DNA of 64,000 nucleotides from Amycolatopsis lurida (GTDB lineage Bacteria; Actinomycetota; Actinomycetes; Mycobacteriales; Pseudonocardiaceae), in contig NZ_FNTA01000004.1 in assembly GCF_900105055.1 (NCBI RefSeq), positions 5,115,501-5,179,500 of the forward strand, written 5' to 3'. The notes beneath the pieces are model-generated. The model searched no databases. It was not told the origin of the DNA and saw nothing but the letters and a program-made list of their open reading frames with translations. The position numbers and the translations under genes were made by a program. Below are positions 42,729-49,787 of the stretch, one piece after another (position 1 is the first letter of the stretch; each line of letters starts with the position of its first letter).

Positions 42729-42755
42729 TTGGCACTCAGCCGACAAGAGTGCTAA
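42729..42755 (-). promoter_or_regulatory. CIRCE element (HrcA operator)
   Basis: TTGGCACTC (42729-42737), nine bases, GAGTGCTAA (42747-42755). The consensus is TTAGCACTC-N9-GAGTGCTAA, so only one base differs. It sits between the promoter and start of the ruc-like gene, as expected for heat-stress repression by HrcA. Confidence 0.85.
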
Positions 42756-42829
42756 CGCCTAACGGTACCGGGGCATTCCGCCGCAGGTCAAACAAGGTTT
42801 CCCAAGGTCACATGAGGACCTGGTCACGC
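42740..42829. repeat. attL candidate: 90-bp direct repeat, left copy
   Basis: Matches 54871-54960 at 84 of 90 positions. The longest identical stretch is 24 bp (42782-42805). It overlaps the ruc promoter and the right arm of the CIRCE element. Mismatches cluster on both sides of the 24-bp core, as expected when att halves come from chromosome and element. Confidence 0.8.
42762..42791 (-). promoter_or_regulatory. Putative promoter of the ruc-like gene
   Basis: On the minus strand TTGACC (42786-42791) and TACCGT (42762-42767) with 18-bp spacing. The transcript would begin at or in the CIRCE element. The same two boxes occur in the right-hand att repeat. Confidence 0.55.
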
Positions 42830-42831
42830 CC

Positions 42832-42853
42832 TCTGTTCCGTACCTGTTCCGTG
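42832..42853. repeat. 22-bp direct repeat, left copy (possible integrase arm site)
   Basis: Contains CTGTTCCGTACCTGTTCCGT and is identical over 22 bp to 54699-54720. It is two tandem copies of a 10-bp unit with GTTCCG. It lies just inside the left att repeat; the right copy lies between integrase and the right att repeat. Position suits arm-type binding sites. Confidence 0.6.
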
Positions 42854-43629
42854 CCGGACCGAGATCGGCTCTGGTCCAGGGTACGAGCCGTCATGAGCTG
42901 GGCGGTCTCCGAGCGTGCTGCCTGACGGCCTCGCCTTCCTGCTCCGTGCTCACTCTGGCGGCCTCTCCGGCTGCCCCGTGTGCCTGTTTGCTCCGCTTCC
43001 CTCGCCCCCGCCATCTCTAGCGCCGGGTCGGTCGTGTCAAGGCACGCTTTCCCGCCTTGATGCGGGCGGGCCGGTGTTAGACGCTGAGAAGCGAGGGACC
43101 ACCTGGTGACCACTGCGCGTCGGCTGGGTGGGTCGGGTGATCTGGTCGTGTGGCTCCTGGGTCTCCGTCGTCGTTGGCGGCGCGCTGCGGGTGCTGCCCT
43201 GCGGCGGGCTCGCCCGGCGGCGCCTGCCGGAGCGGAGCGGGAGGCCGGCGTCGCCTCCTGGGCGTAGCCCGCCGGACGGGCGGTGACCCGCGCGCCGCCA
43301 ACGGCGGCGCCTTGATCCCATAGAGCCAAATTCGGCAAGGCTACGAGAGCGTTCTACAGTGTCCCGAATGTCCGGAGAAAGACGCGAATCTGTCACGCGG
43401 CCATTACGGTGTGGTCACAGTTCTTAGTAAGGTGTTGCAGTCCGAACGGGACGACACTGCCGCCTGTGTCGCTCTACCTGCACATCAAGTGCTTGTGGGC
43501 AAGGTGACCTGGGTGTCGACGGTGCTGCATCCGACAGTCATCATGCAGTTTAAAGGTGGTTTACGGCAAGTTTTGTACCTATCCTAGCTTGTGACTGCAT
43601 GCTAAGGGCTACTGACAGGGGTGTAAGAG
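42854..43629. other. Non-coding left end of the AICE with hairpins
   Basis: No convincing gene: the open frames here are Arg/Pro/Ser-rich and lack start signals. The segment has GC-rich inverted repeats, for example GCGCCGCC (43292-43299) with GGCGGCGC (43303-43310) around three bases. From about 43320 base composition drops sharply towards the AT-rich cargo gene start. It could hold transfer or replication sites; that is unproven. Confidence 0.5.
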
Positions 43630-45054
43630 ATGTTGCTCCGCTTTCGGGTGGCCAACCATCGATCGATCAGGGACGAGCAAGAGCTCTCGCTCGTGGCAGT
43701 GCCGCGTCAAGGCGCTGAGGGGTCGGCAGACAAGGTTGTTCCTCCTGCCGTGCGAGTAGCGGCAATATATGGGCCAAACGCTTCGGGTAAGTCGAGTGTA
43801 ATAAGCGCGATGTACTATATGATCGTTGCGCTTAGGGACTCTTATCGATCATGGGATCCGTCTAACGAGATTCCGCGCCAACCTTTTTTGCTCAATATTC
43901 ACTCGCGCAAACAGCCGAGCCTATTTGAAGTTGACTTTCTTATTGATGATGTTAGATATAACTATGGCTTCGAGCTTGACTCGCATAAAATTCTGTCCGA
44001 GTGGCTCTTCTCGTACCCGTACGGCAAGAAGCGTGCGCTCTTTGAGCGGTCTGAGGGAAACCATTTTCGATTTGGTCGCAGTTTAAGGGGTGAGAATTCT
44101 ACAACCGCCCGCCTGACAAGGCCAAACGCACTTTTCCTATCTGTGGCAGCCACGACGGCGCATGAGGTTCTGACTCCGGTATTTGATTACCTTACAAGGT
44201 CAATAGTGTATGCGGACAGTACGCATAATCAGGAGACTTCGAGGCTGCATTGGCTTAGGGATAAGCTCGCTGACCCAGAATTTGCTCGTGATGTCGGCGA
44301 CATGCTGCGGCTTGCAGATCTTGGCCTAGTCGGAATCGAACTAGTTCCGGATGCAAATTTTGCAGATCTGCCTCACCCTGAAGATGGTGAATCTGATGAG
44401 CCCTTCTCGACTATCGAACTTGATTTCGGTGACTTCGCTCAGACTCCTAAGGGGGCAGTCGAGGCGCTGAAGAAATTTGTAAGCGTATCGGGTGGCAGGA
44501 TACGAACGAGTCGAATGAAAATTGAGCTACTTCATTCGGCCGAAGATCCAGAGTCTAGATTTTCTGTGCCACTTTCGCAGGAAAGTGCGGGGACTAGGTC
44601 GTGGCTTTCGCTTGCTGGGCGCATTCTATTCGCGCTGCGATACGGAGAGGCTTTGATTGTTGATGAGATTGACGCAAGTCTTCATCCTAGATTGAGTGCC
44701 ACGCTGATTCACATCTTTAAAGATGAAGAGTTCAACAGGTATGGCGCTCAGTTAATATTCACTACTCATGATGTAACCTTCTTGGGTGGCCTTGTTGACG
44801 ATAACCTCCTCTCTCGTGACGAGGTATGGTTTACTGAAAAGGATCACTACGGTGCAACCTCGCTCTATTCGCTAGTCGAATTTAAGCCACGGAAGGCTGA
44901 AAATATAGAGCGAGGTTATATGCAGGGTCGATATGGCGCCTTACCAATTATTGATGTGCATCAGATCAAAAAGGTTCTATCACGCATAGCATGGCCCGAC
45001 CGCGATGACTATATGAAGGCTGGTCACCGCGGAGGTGCGCGTGTCGAGTCGTAG
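43630..45054 (+). CDS. AAA15-family (RloA-like) ATPase, predicted defence protein
   Basis: 474 residues. MLLRFRVANHRSIRDEQELSL is the typical start of AAA15/OLD-like ATPases; Walker A GPNASGKSS at about residues 48-56; SAGTRSWLSLAGR resembles the ABC signature region, Walker B ALIVDEIDASLHP and the switch TTHD. COG1106-like proteins of this type work with a TOPRIM partner in antiphage systems such as PARIS. The gene is AT-rich and uses many codons rare in the host, so it was recently acquired. It overlaps the RloB-like gene by 14 bp. Confidence 0.88.
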   Translation: MLLRFRVANHRSIRDEQELSLVAVPRQGAEGSADKVVPPAVRVAAIYGPNASGKSSVISAMYYMIVALRDSYRSWDPSNEIPRQPFLLNIHSRKQPSLFEVDFLIDDVRYNYGFELDSHKILSEWLFSYPYGKKRALFERSEGNHFRFGRSLRGENSTTARLTRPNALFLSVAATTAHEVLTPVFDYLTRSIVYADSTHNQETSRLHWLRDKLADPEFARDVGDMLRLADLGLVGIELVPDANFADLPHPEDGESDEPFSTIELDFGDFAQTPKGAVEALKKFVSVSGGRIRTSRMKIELLHSAEDPESRFSVPLSQESAGTRSWLSLAGRILFALRYGEALIVDEIDASLHPRLSATLIHIFKDEEFNRYGAQLIFTTHDVTFLGGLVDDNLLSRDEVWFTEKDHYGATSLYSLVEFKPRKAENIERGYMQGRYGALPIIDVHQIKKVLSRIAWPDRDDYMKAGHRGGARVES

Positions 45055-45685
45055 AAGTCCGGGAAAGCGTGGCGATGACCTCTCAAGAAGAAGCGGATTT
45101 CGTAATCGCAAACCTCGCATACTTATTGTGTGCGAAGGCAAGAAGACTGAGCATCAGTACTTTAGCAGGATTGCGGCCTTCTTTCGTGCAAGCTCCGTGA
45201 ATGTTGCAACTTGTGATATTGAGGGGATGGGAAAGGATCCTGTTAGTGTAGTGAAGCGCGCTATTGAAAAGCGTGACAAAGCTGCTAAGAATGTGGATGA
45301 GAAGTATAGTCAGGTCTGGTGCGTAGTCGATGTCGACGAGCACAAAAACCTTGAAGATGCTTTGCTGTTAGCAAAGCAAAATCGTATCGGCGTCGTGGTT
45401 TCAAACCCCTGTTTTGAAATTTGGGCACTTTGGCACTATGAAGATCATAATGCGCATATCACGACGAAGGCGGTGCAGCGGAAACTAAAGCGTTGGATAC
45501 CAGAATACGATAAGGATCTTCCGGGGAACTTCCCGTATGCTAATTGTGATGAAGCGAAGAAGCGTGCGGTAGCTCGGCAGAAAAATACCGAAGGCTCGAT
45601 TAGTCAAAACCCTGGTTCGGCCGCATGGCTTGTCGTGGACGCTGTGAAAAGAGCAAAGTCCTTCAACTTCAAGCAGCGTCGGTAG
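45041..45685 (+). CDS. RloB-like TOPRIM-fold protein, partner of the AAA15 ATPase
   Basis: 214 residues from the GTG at 45041 (GGAGG five bases upstream; the GTG at 45035 is too close). After a basic start, ILIVCEGKKTEHQYF carries the TOPRIM-like glutamate and WCVVDVDEHK the DxD motif; NPCFEIWALWHYE is the RloB hallmark. Such proteins are candidate nucleases unleashed by the ATPase partner upon infection. Low GC like its neighbour. Overlap and shared composition indicate a two-gene unit moved together. Confidence 0.85.
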   Translation: MSSRRSPGKRGDDLSRRSGFRNRKPRILIVCEGKKTEHQYFSRIAAFFRASSVNVATCDIEGMGKDPVSVVKRAIEKRDKAAKNVDEKYSQVWCVVDVDEHKNLEDALLLAKQNRIGVVVSNPCFEIWALWHYEDHNAHITTKAVQRKLKRWIPEYDKDLPGNFPYANCDEAKKRAVARQKNTEGSISQNPGSAAWLVVDAVKRAKSFNFKQRR

Positions 45686-45777
45686 CTCGCTGACTACTTG
45701 TAGTTCGTTACTAGATGCGTCCGGAATACCGATGGGCTTACTTGAGAGGGTCTTGCTGCGGTCGATACCGTAAACGA

Positions 45778-46338
45778 GTGGAGCTAACAACATGGGCCGG
45801 TGAGTTAGCGGCTAGACGTCTCAGTCAGAGGTTGCCGCGCCGGTGGGCGCATGTCCAGGGGGTTTGTCGGCGGGTGCGAGCGGCAGGTCGATTGTTCGCC
45901 CCGACAGACGCGGACTTGCTCGCTGCGGCTGGGCTGGTACATGACATTGGATACGCGCCGGAGCTGGTGGATACAGGGCTGCACTCGCTAGACGGTGCGC
46001 GATACTTGAGGTCGGTTGAAGCTCCGCAGCGGCTGTGTGCGTTAGTGGCACACCACTCAGCGGCCTATCTCGAAGCAGGCTTACGCGGGTTGGGCGATGA
46101 GCTGGCTGATTGGGCTGACGAGCGGACGGCGCTAAGAGACGCACTTTGGTGGGCTGACATGACCACTTCGCCAGATGGAGACGTGGTCAGCTTCGAGGAG
46201 CGTGTGATCGAGATCCGGCAGCGCTATGGACCGGATGAGGTCGTGTCGAGGTGTGTCCAACTGGCGCGACAGGAGTTAGAAGGTGCGATCAATCGGACGG
46301 AAGATCGGTTGTGGGAGGCAGGTGTCGACTATGTGTAG
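45778..46338 (+). CDS. HD-domain protein
   Basis: 186 residues from the GTG at 45778 (an earlier start at 45715 encodes an unlikely Cys/Arg-rich extension). The motif GLVHDIGYAP contains the HD pair, with upstream His in RRWAHVQGV and downstream AHHSAAYLEAG supplying other metal ligands. A phosphohydrolase is predicted. HD proteins of this kind recur in AICEs next to Nudix genes. Its 3' end overlaps the Nudix gene by 10 bp tail to tail. Confidence 0.75.
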   Translation: MELTTWAGELAARRLSQRLPRRWAHVQGVCRRVRAAGRLFAPTDADLLAAAGLVHDIGYAPELVDTGLHSLDGARYLRSVEAPQRLCALVAHHSAAYLEAGLRGLGDELADWADERTALRDALWWADMTTSPDGDVVSFEERVIEIRQRYGPDEVVSRCVQLARQELEGAINRTEDRLWEAGVDYV

Positions 46339-46802
46339 AACGGCTGGTCAAGACCCTCGAAGCCGCGGGCGATCCTGAGCTGGATGGCGGGGTGAATGTT
46401 GAGGTCGTCCAGCTCAGCTGGTTCGACCCACAGAACCTCTTTGCTCTCGCTGCTCGTGCGCAGCTCGCCGGAGACCGGCCGAGCGCGGAAGCAGAGCGAG
46501 AACTCCTGACGGACCTCGCCGTCGTCGTACTCGATGACGTAGCCGGGGTCGGAGAAGATCCCGATGAAGCCGGTGACCTCGACGACCAGGCCGGTCTCTT
46601 CCTGGACTTCACGGACCACTGCCTGGGTCACCGACTCGCCGAACTCCTGCCCGCCACCGGGGATGGCGTACCGGTCGTTGTCGGTGCGCCGGATCATCAG
46701 CAGCCGGCGGCCAGCCTTGTCCAGGACAAACGCGCTGACGGCGACCCTTAGTGAGTTCGCCTTTGGCGCGTTCGGTTCGTGGTAGTGGTCTCGGCGTGCC
46801 AT
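46329..46802 (-). CDS. Nudix hydrolase
   Basis: 157 residues. A full Nudix box GGGQEFGESVTQAVVREVQEETGLV (G-x5-E-x7-REVxEETG) is at about residues 49-71. In pSAM2 a Nudix-motif protein (Pif) blocks redundant transfer into cells that already hold the element; this gene's position in the AICE makes a similar role plausible but unproven. It is close to, and on the same strand as, the DNA-binding regulator upstream. Confidence 0.85.
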   Translation of the reverse strand: MARRDHYHEPNAPKANSLRVAVSAFVLDKAGRRLLMIRRTDNDRYAIPGGGQEFGESVTQAVVREVQEETGLVVEVTGFIGIFSDPGYVIEYDDGEVRQEFSLCFRARPVSGELRTSSESKEVLWVEPAELDDLNIHPAIQLRIARGFEGLDQPFYT

Positions 46803-46812
46803 AGCTCCTTGC

Positions 46813-47697
46813 TTACCAGGTCAGCGGCTTGGCGGCACTCCAGACGGTCTCGAAGCTCTCCATGTAGGTCTCGAACATGTCGCCCTTTGGCGTGTGTCGG
46901 ATGTGCAGCGCGGGGGCATGCGCACCCGGGAGTCCGTACACGTGTGTGTTGATGACCATTTCATGGTCGAACCGGAACACCGAGTTGTAGAGCGTGGCTG
47001 TGTGCAGCCGTGCTTCTATGCCGGGTACGCCATCGAGCGGACGCAGGAACGCTAGGGCATTGCGGATGCGAGCGGAGACGGTGCGCGCGTCAAGCTGTTC
47101 TTCTTTGCTGCGCTTGGTGGCCTCGTCTGCTTCAGGATCGCCAAACAGGAGTCGGATCTTGGCTCCTTCGCTGGCTTTTTGCCTGATCTGCTTCGCAAAA
47201 GTGGGTCGCTCGACGAGAAACAGGGCGGCCAGGCACAGAATGTCGATGCGTTCACAGCAGTTGTCTAGTAACCGGGTCCATAGGTTGGCCGGGATTGCAC
47301 TGCGGTGGGGGAAAACCTCGAAGACTTCCGGGTTGCCGTTCGGCTCCATTGCGGAGCTCGGCGGGGTCGCGGTTTCGGTTGTTGGAGACGTGTGCGGTTC
47401 GGGTACGAACTCGATTCCACCATCATGTAACTCAAAGAGCTGTTCGGCCTGCCAGCCGGGAAGCATTGCTTCAAGGATTCGGCAGTGGTCGGCGTAGGGC
47501 AGGCCGACGAGTTCTCCGGATAGCCATCGGTAGAACTGGGCTTTGCTGGGAAAGCTGCCCCTGAGGCTCTTGTCGATCTTCTCGGCCACCTTGTCGTACT
47601 CGCGGCAGAACGCGCGGTAGCTCTGCAAGTGTCGTCCTCTGAGCAGGACTTTGAGGACGATCGGCCGGGCTTCCTGAGCTGCGGTGTCGGGGCTCAT
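46813..47697 (-). CDS. AICE DNA-binding regulator with C-terminal DUF5919-like domain
   Basis: 294 residues. The N-terminal about 85 residues are helical with SKAQFYRWLSGELVGLPYADHCRILEAMLPGW, an XRE-like arrangement common to actinobacterial AICE regulators. A Pro/Thr linker follows, and the C-terminal domain (IDILCLAALFLVERPTFAKQI, KIRLLFGDPEADEA) is of the PLD-like DUF5919 type. It probably controls the element, reading leftwards from a promoter that carries GAGAC repeats shared with the rightward gene at 47859. Confidence 0.75.
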   Translation of the reverse strand: MSPDTAAQEARPIVLKVLLRGRHLQSYRAFCREYDKVAEKIDKSLRGSFPSKAQFYRWLSGELVGLPYADHCRILEAMLPGWQAEQLFELHDGGIEFVPEPHTSPTTETATPPSSAMEPNGNPEVFEVFPHRSAIPANLWTRLLDNCCERIDILCLAALFLVERPTFAKQIRQKASEGAKIRLLFGDPEADEATKRSKEEQLDARTVSARIRNALAFLRPLDGVPGIEARLHTATLYNSVFRFDHEMVINTHVYGLPGAHAPALHIRHTPKGDMFETYMESFETVWSAAKPLTW

Positions 47698-47715
47698 GAG
47701 ACCAAGCTAGCACGG

Positions 47716-47772
47716 GAGACGAGACAAGACGAGACAAGGTGAGTGCGAGACGCTGTGAGGCGAGACCGAGAC
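47716..47772. promoter_or_regulatory. GAGAC repeat cluster in the divergent AICE promoter
   Basis: Six copies of GAGAC on the + strand starting at 47716, 47721, 47731, 47747, 47762 and 47768, between the regulator start (47697) and the Pra-like gene (47859). Some spacings are near half or full helical turns. Likely operators for the regulator or binding sites that switch the element on. Confidence 0.55.
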
Positions 47773-47858
47773 GGTGTCGTGACGGGACACTCATTTGGCC
47801 GATTGTTGTAGGTACGCCGGTAAAGGCGTATCCGACAAGCGGGAAGGTTCAACACGAT

Positions 47859-48329
47859 ATGGCGATCGAAAAGGGCATCCGATTCAGCGTTGAGCACGAC
47901 GATGCGTTTCCCCAGGGGCTGGTGATGGTGGGCGAGGTGTCGCCGGACAACGAGTATCAGTCGCGTGAGGACAAGGCGCAGGGGCGCCCGGTGCGGCAGC
48001 GAATCGACGAGACCACTGGAAAGCGGCAGTGGAAGTTCATGGCGACGGACCTCGGGGAGACGAAAGCGAAGCGCGCTTCGTTTGAGATCACGCTGTTGGC
48101 CGATGTGCAGCCTGTGCCGACGACGGCTGAGGTGATGCCGGGAATGCGGCCTGTGGAGCTGGACGGGCTGACGGCAGAGCCGAAGGTGACCGGGCAAGGT
48201 GAGTTCAAGTACCTGTCCTACGTGTTCCGCGCGACCGGGTTCAAGGCGGCGGCGAGTGGCGCGGGCTCGGCCTCGGGCGGGAAGGCGCCTCGGTCGACGG
48301 CGGGTGAGTCCTCGGCCAAGGCCGCGTGA
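47859..48329 (+). CDS. Pra-like AICE replication/integration/excision activator
   Basis: 156 residues from the ATG at 47859. Sequence KGIRFSVEHDDAFPQGLVMVGEVSPDNEYQSREDK, PTTAEVMPGMRPVELDGLT and GQGEFKYLSYVFRATGF follows the pattern of proteins annotated as plasmid replication, integration and excision activators in AICEs (pSAM2 Pra type). Ser/Ala/Gly-rich tail. First gene of the rightward backbone operon, downstream of the GAGAC repeats. Family assignment is from memory of the pattern, hence moderate. Confidence 0.6.
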   Translation: MAIEKGIRFSVEHDDAFPQGLVMVGEVSPDNEYQSREDKAQGRPVRQRIDETTGKRQWKFMATDLGETKAKRASFEITLLADVQPVPTTAEVMPGMRPVELDGLTAEPKVTGQGEFKYLSYVFRATGFKAAASGAGSASGGKAPRSTAGESSAKAA

Positions 48330-48362
48330 CGGCACTGACTTCTACAGGGAAGCGATGTCGTG

Positions 48363-48872
48363 ATGCCGAACAAGCAGGTGTCAGCGTGGGAGGCGGCTTA
48401 CCGCGCCTATCGGGACGCGTCGGACGCGGATGCGCGGTCGCGGGGTGCGAATCCGGATGTGGCGCGGGAGATGGCAGCGGCGTCGCGGGCGGTCGCTCAG
48501 GCATGGCGTGCTCTGGCTGGTGATCATGACCAGCCGTGGTGGGTGGTCGCTGCCGTGGGGTCGGCTGCGCAGGCGTTCGAGGAGCAGGCGCGTGTGTGGG
48601 AGCGCAGGGCGGGAGGTGACGAGTATGCGGGAGGCGCTCAGTTCTACATGGGTGATGAGTCCGTGGGACGAGGTGACGGTGGAGGAGACTGGTTCGGGTC
48701 CGGGATCGCCCCCGGTGCTGGTGCTGTCGGGCACGGCGGGATTGCTGACGATCCGCCCGCCCGAACATCGCGGCGGCTGGCCGGACCGGGCGGCCTTCCT
48801 TCGCCGACTCCGCGATTGCGCGGACGAACTGGCGGCACTGCTCGAAAGCCGCGCACGGAACGGGGCCTGTGA
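48363..48872 (+). CDS. AICE hypothetical protein with probable run-on C-terminus
   Basis: 169 residues. The first about 85 (KQVSAWEAAYRAYRDASDADARSRGANPDVAREMAAASRA then VAQAWRALAG) have strong high-GC third codon positions and look real. Beyond about 48620 that bias moves to the +1 frame, where the next gene starts (48625), so the Gly/Arg/Pro-rich remainder is probably run-on sequence after loss of a stop or a small frameshift. Function unknown. Confidence 0.55.
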   Translation: MPNKQVSAWEAAYRAYRDASDADARSRGANPDVAREMAAASRAVAQAWRALAGDHDQPWWVVAAVGSAAQAFEEQARVWERRAGGDEYAGGAQFYMGDESVGRGDGGGDWFGSGIAPGAGAVGHGGIADDPPARTSRRLAGPGGLPSPTPRLRGRTGGTARKPRTERGL

Positions 48873-48888
48873 TGGCGACCCCGGGTAG
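48625..48888 (+). CDS. AICE small hypothetical protein
   Basis: 87 residues from the ATG at 48625 with GGGAGGTGA just upstream. GC-rich third codon positions throughout support it. Features: SSTWVMSPWDEVTVEETG, a hydrophobic VLVLSGTAGLLTIRPPEHRGGWPDRAAFLRRLRDCADELAALLE. No known family. It overlaps the preceding frame by about 250 bp and the next gene by 17 bp. Confidence 0.65.
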   Translation: MREALSSTWVMSPWDEVTVEETGSGPGSPPVLVLSGTAGLLTIRPPEHRGGWPDRAAFLRRLRDCADELAALLESRARNGACDGDPG

Positions 48889-49129
48889 GAATGAGCCGCA
48901 AACACTCAAGGATGCACACAACATCGCGGCGGCCACTCGACCTCAGCCTGGCGCGAGTCTCGCAACGTGGCTGAAATGGCGGAAGGCCAACGCAAAGATG
49001 TACCGCGCGGTGTCCGATGTGGACCGTTTCCATCATCACGAACTGCGGTACTGGGTCGCGCACGAGGACAGCGAAGCGGAGGCACTGACGGCGCAGATCG
49101 CTAAGGAAAAGACGGAAGGCCGCTCATGA
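48872..49129 (+). CDS. AICE small hypothetical protein
   Basis: 85 residues from the ATG at 48872 (a GTG one codon earlier is possible). Contains ATWLKWRKANAKMYRAVSDVDRFHHHELRYWVAHEDSEAEA, Arg/His-rich and helical. Resembles other AICE small proteins of unknown role. Overlaps the next gene by 4 bp (ATGA). Confidence 0.65.
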   Translation: MATPGRNEPQTLKDAHNIAAATRPQPGASLATWLKWRKANAKMYRAVSDVDRFHHHELRYWVAHEDSEAEALTAQIAKEKTEGRS

Positions 49130-49434
49130 CACTTGACCGGGAGGTGGTCGCTGACCTTGTCGACCGTTATGTGAATGAAGGCAGAACGATCGAGGGCCTG
49201 GCCGCGCAGTATCAGTTCAGCTATCGGGCGGTCCGTATCGCTCTCCTGGGGGCAGGAGTCACGCTCCGTCCCCCAAAGATCCCGCTGCCACCAACGCCTC
49301 CGGGAATGGTCAACGCCTACAACGCTGGCCGTTCGATCCGGCAACTGGCTGCCATGCATGGCATGAGTTATTGCCAGACCCGGCGGGTTCTGCTGGCTGA
49401 GGGGGTTCAGCTTCGCCCGCGCGGTCGGCAGTAG
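49126..49434 (+). CDS. Small HTH DNA-binding protein
   Basis: 102 residues with two tandem HTH-like units: YVNEGRTIEGLAAQYQFSYRAVRIALLGAGVTLRP and AYNAGRSIRQLAAMHGMSYCQTRRVLLAEGVQLRP. The internal repeat is clear and matches small helix-turn-helix proteins of actinobacterial plasmids. It could regulate the transfer/replication operon that starts after a structured 170-bp gap. Confidence 0.75.
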   Translation: MTLDREVVADLVDRYVNEGRTIEGLAAQYQFSYRAVRIALLGAGVTLRPPKIPLPPTPPGMVNAYNAGRSIRQLAAMHGMSYCQTRRVLLAEGVQLRPRGRQ

Positions 49435-49483
49435 AAAGCTGGCGGTAAACAACAGACGAAAATCGATATAGAAACAAGAAACG

Positions 49484-49583
49484 CACGTGGGACGTGTGGC
49501 GAACAAACACGTCCCCACGTGGCTAAAAGTGTCCCTAAAAACGCAGAACCGGCCGTCTGGCTACCAACCTAAACCGGTTCTGC
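49484..49583 (+). promoter_or_regulatory. Two inverted repeats before the transfer/replication operon
   Basis: Between 49435 and 49607 no gene is seen, and base composition is lower in GC. CACGTGGGACGTGT (49484-49497) pairs with 49507-49521 (one bulge). GCAGAACCGG (49543-49552) pairs with CCGGTTCTGC (49574-49583). They could be operators, a terminator/attenuator or a transfer site for the following operon. Confidence 0.5.
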
Positions 49584-49607
49584 GCCTGTCCACTGGAGCA
49601 GTGAACA

Positions 49608-49787
49608 ATGACGAAGATAAATGACGGCACACAGTGCGAGTCAACGGGGGTCACCCGAACGCGCTGTCCGGAATGCAAACGGTTCGCTCGGCTGCTGCCG
49701 GGTGAGGAGAAGTGCTCCCCGTGCATGGGGATGCTGCCGCTGCCGATCGTGGTTCCCGCCGCTGGTAAGCGGGGTGGTCGGCGATGA
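49608..49787 (+). CDS. Small zinc-ribbon protein of the AICE
   Basis: 59 residues from the ATG at 49608, with GGAG before it. Two cysteine pairs: RCPECKRFARLL and KCSPCMGMLPLP, a likely zinc knuckle. Basic C-terminus. The stop overlaps the TraSA start (ATGA), so it is the first gene of the transfer/replication operon. Role unknown; not seen in standard families. Confidence 0.65.
   Translation: MTKINDGTQCESTGVTRTRCPECKRFARLLPGEEKCSPCMGMLPLPIVVPAAGKRGGRR

Noticed and set aside
42704-42925. Open frame spanning the left att repeat, similar to one at 54793-55080
   Set aside because: The similarity (shared PTRVLTP...GTGAFRRRSNKVSQ) comes from the 90-bp direct repeat being read in the same frame; neither has a credible start or family.
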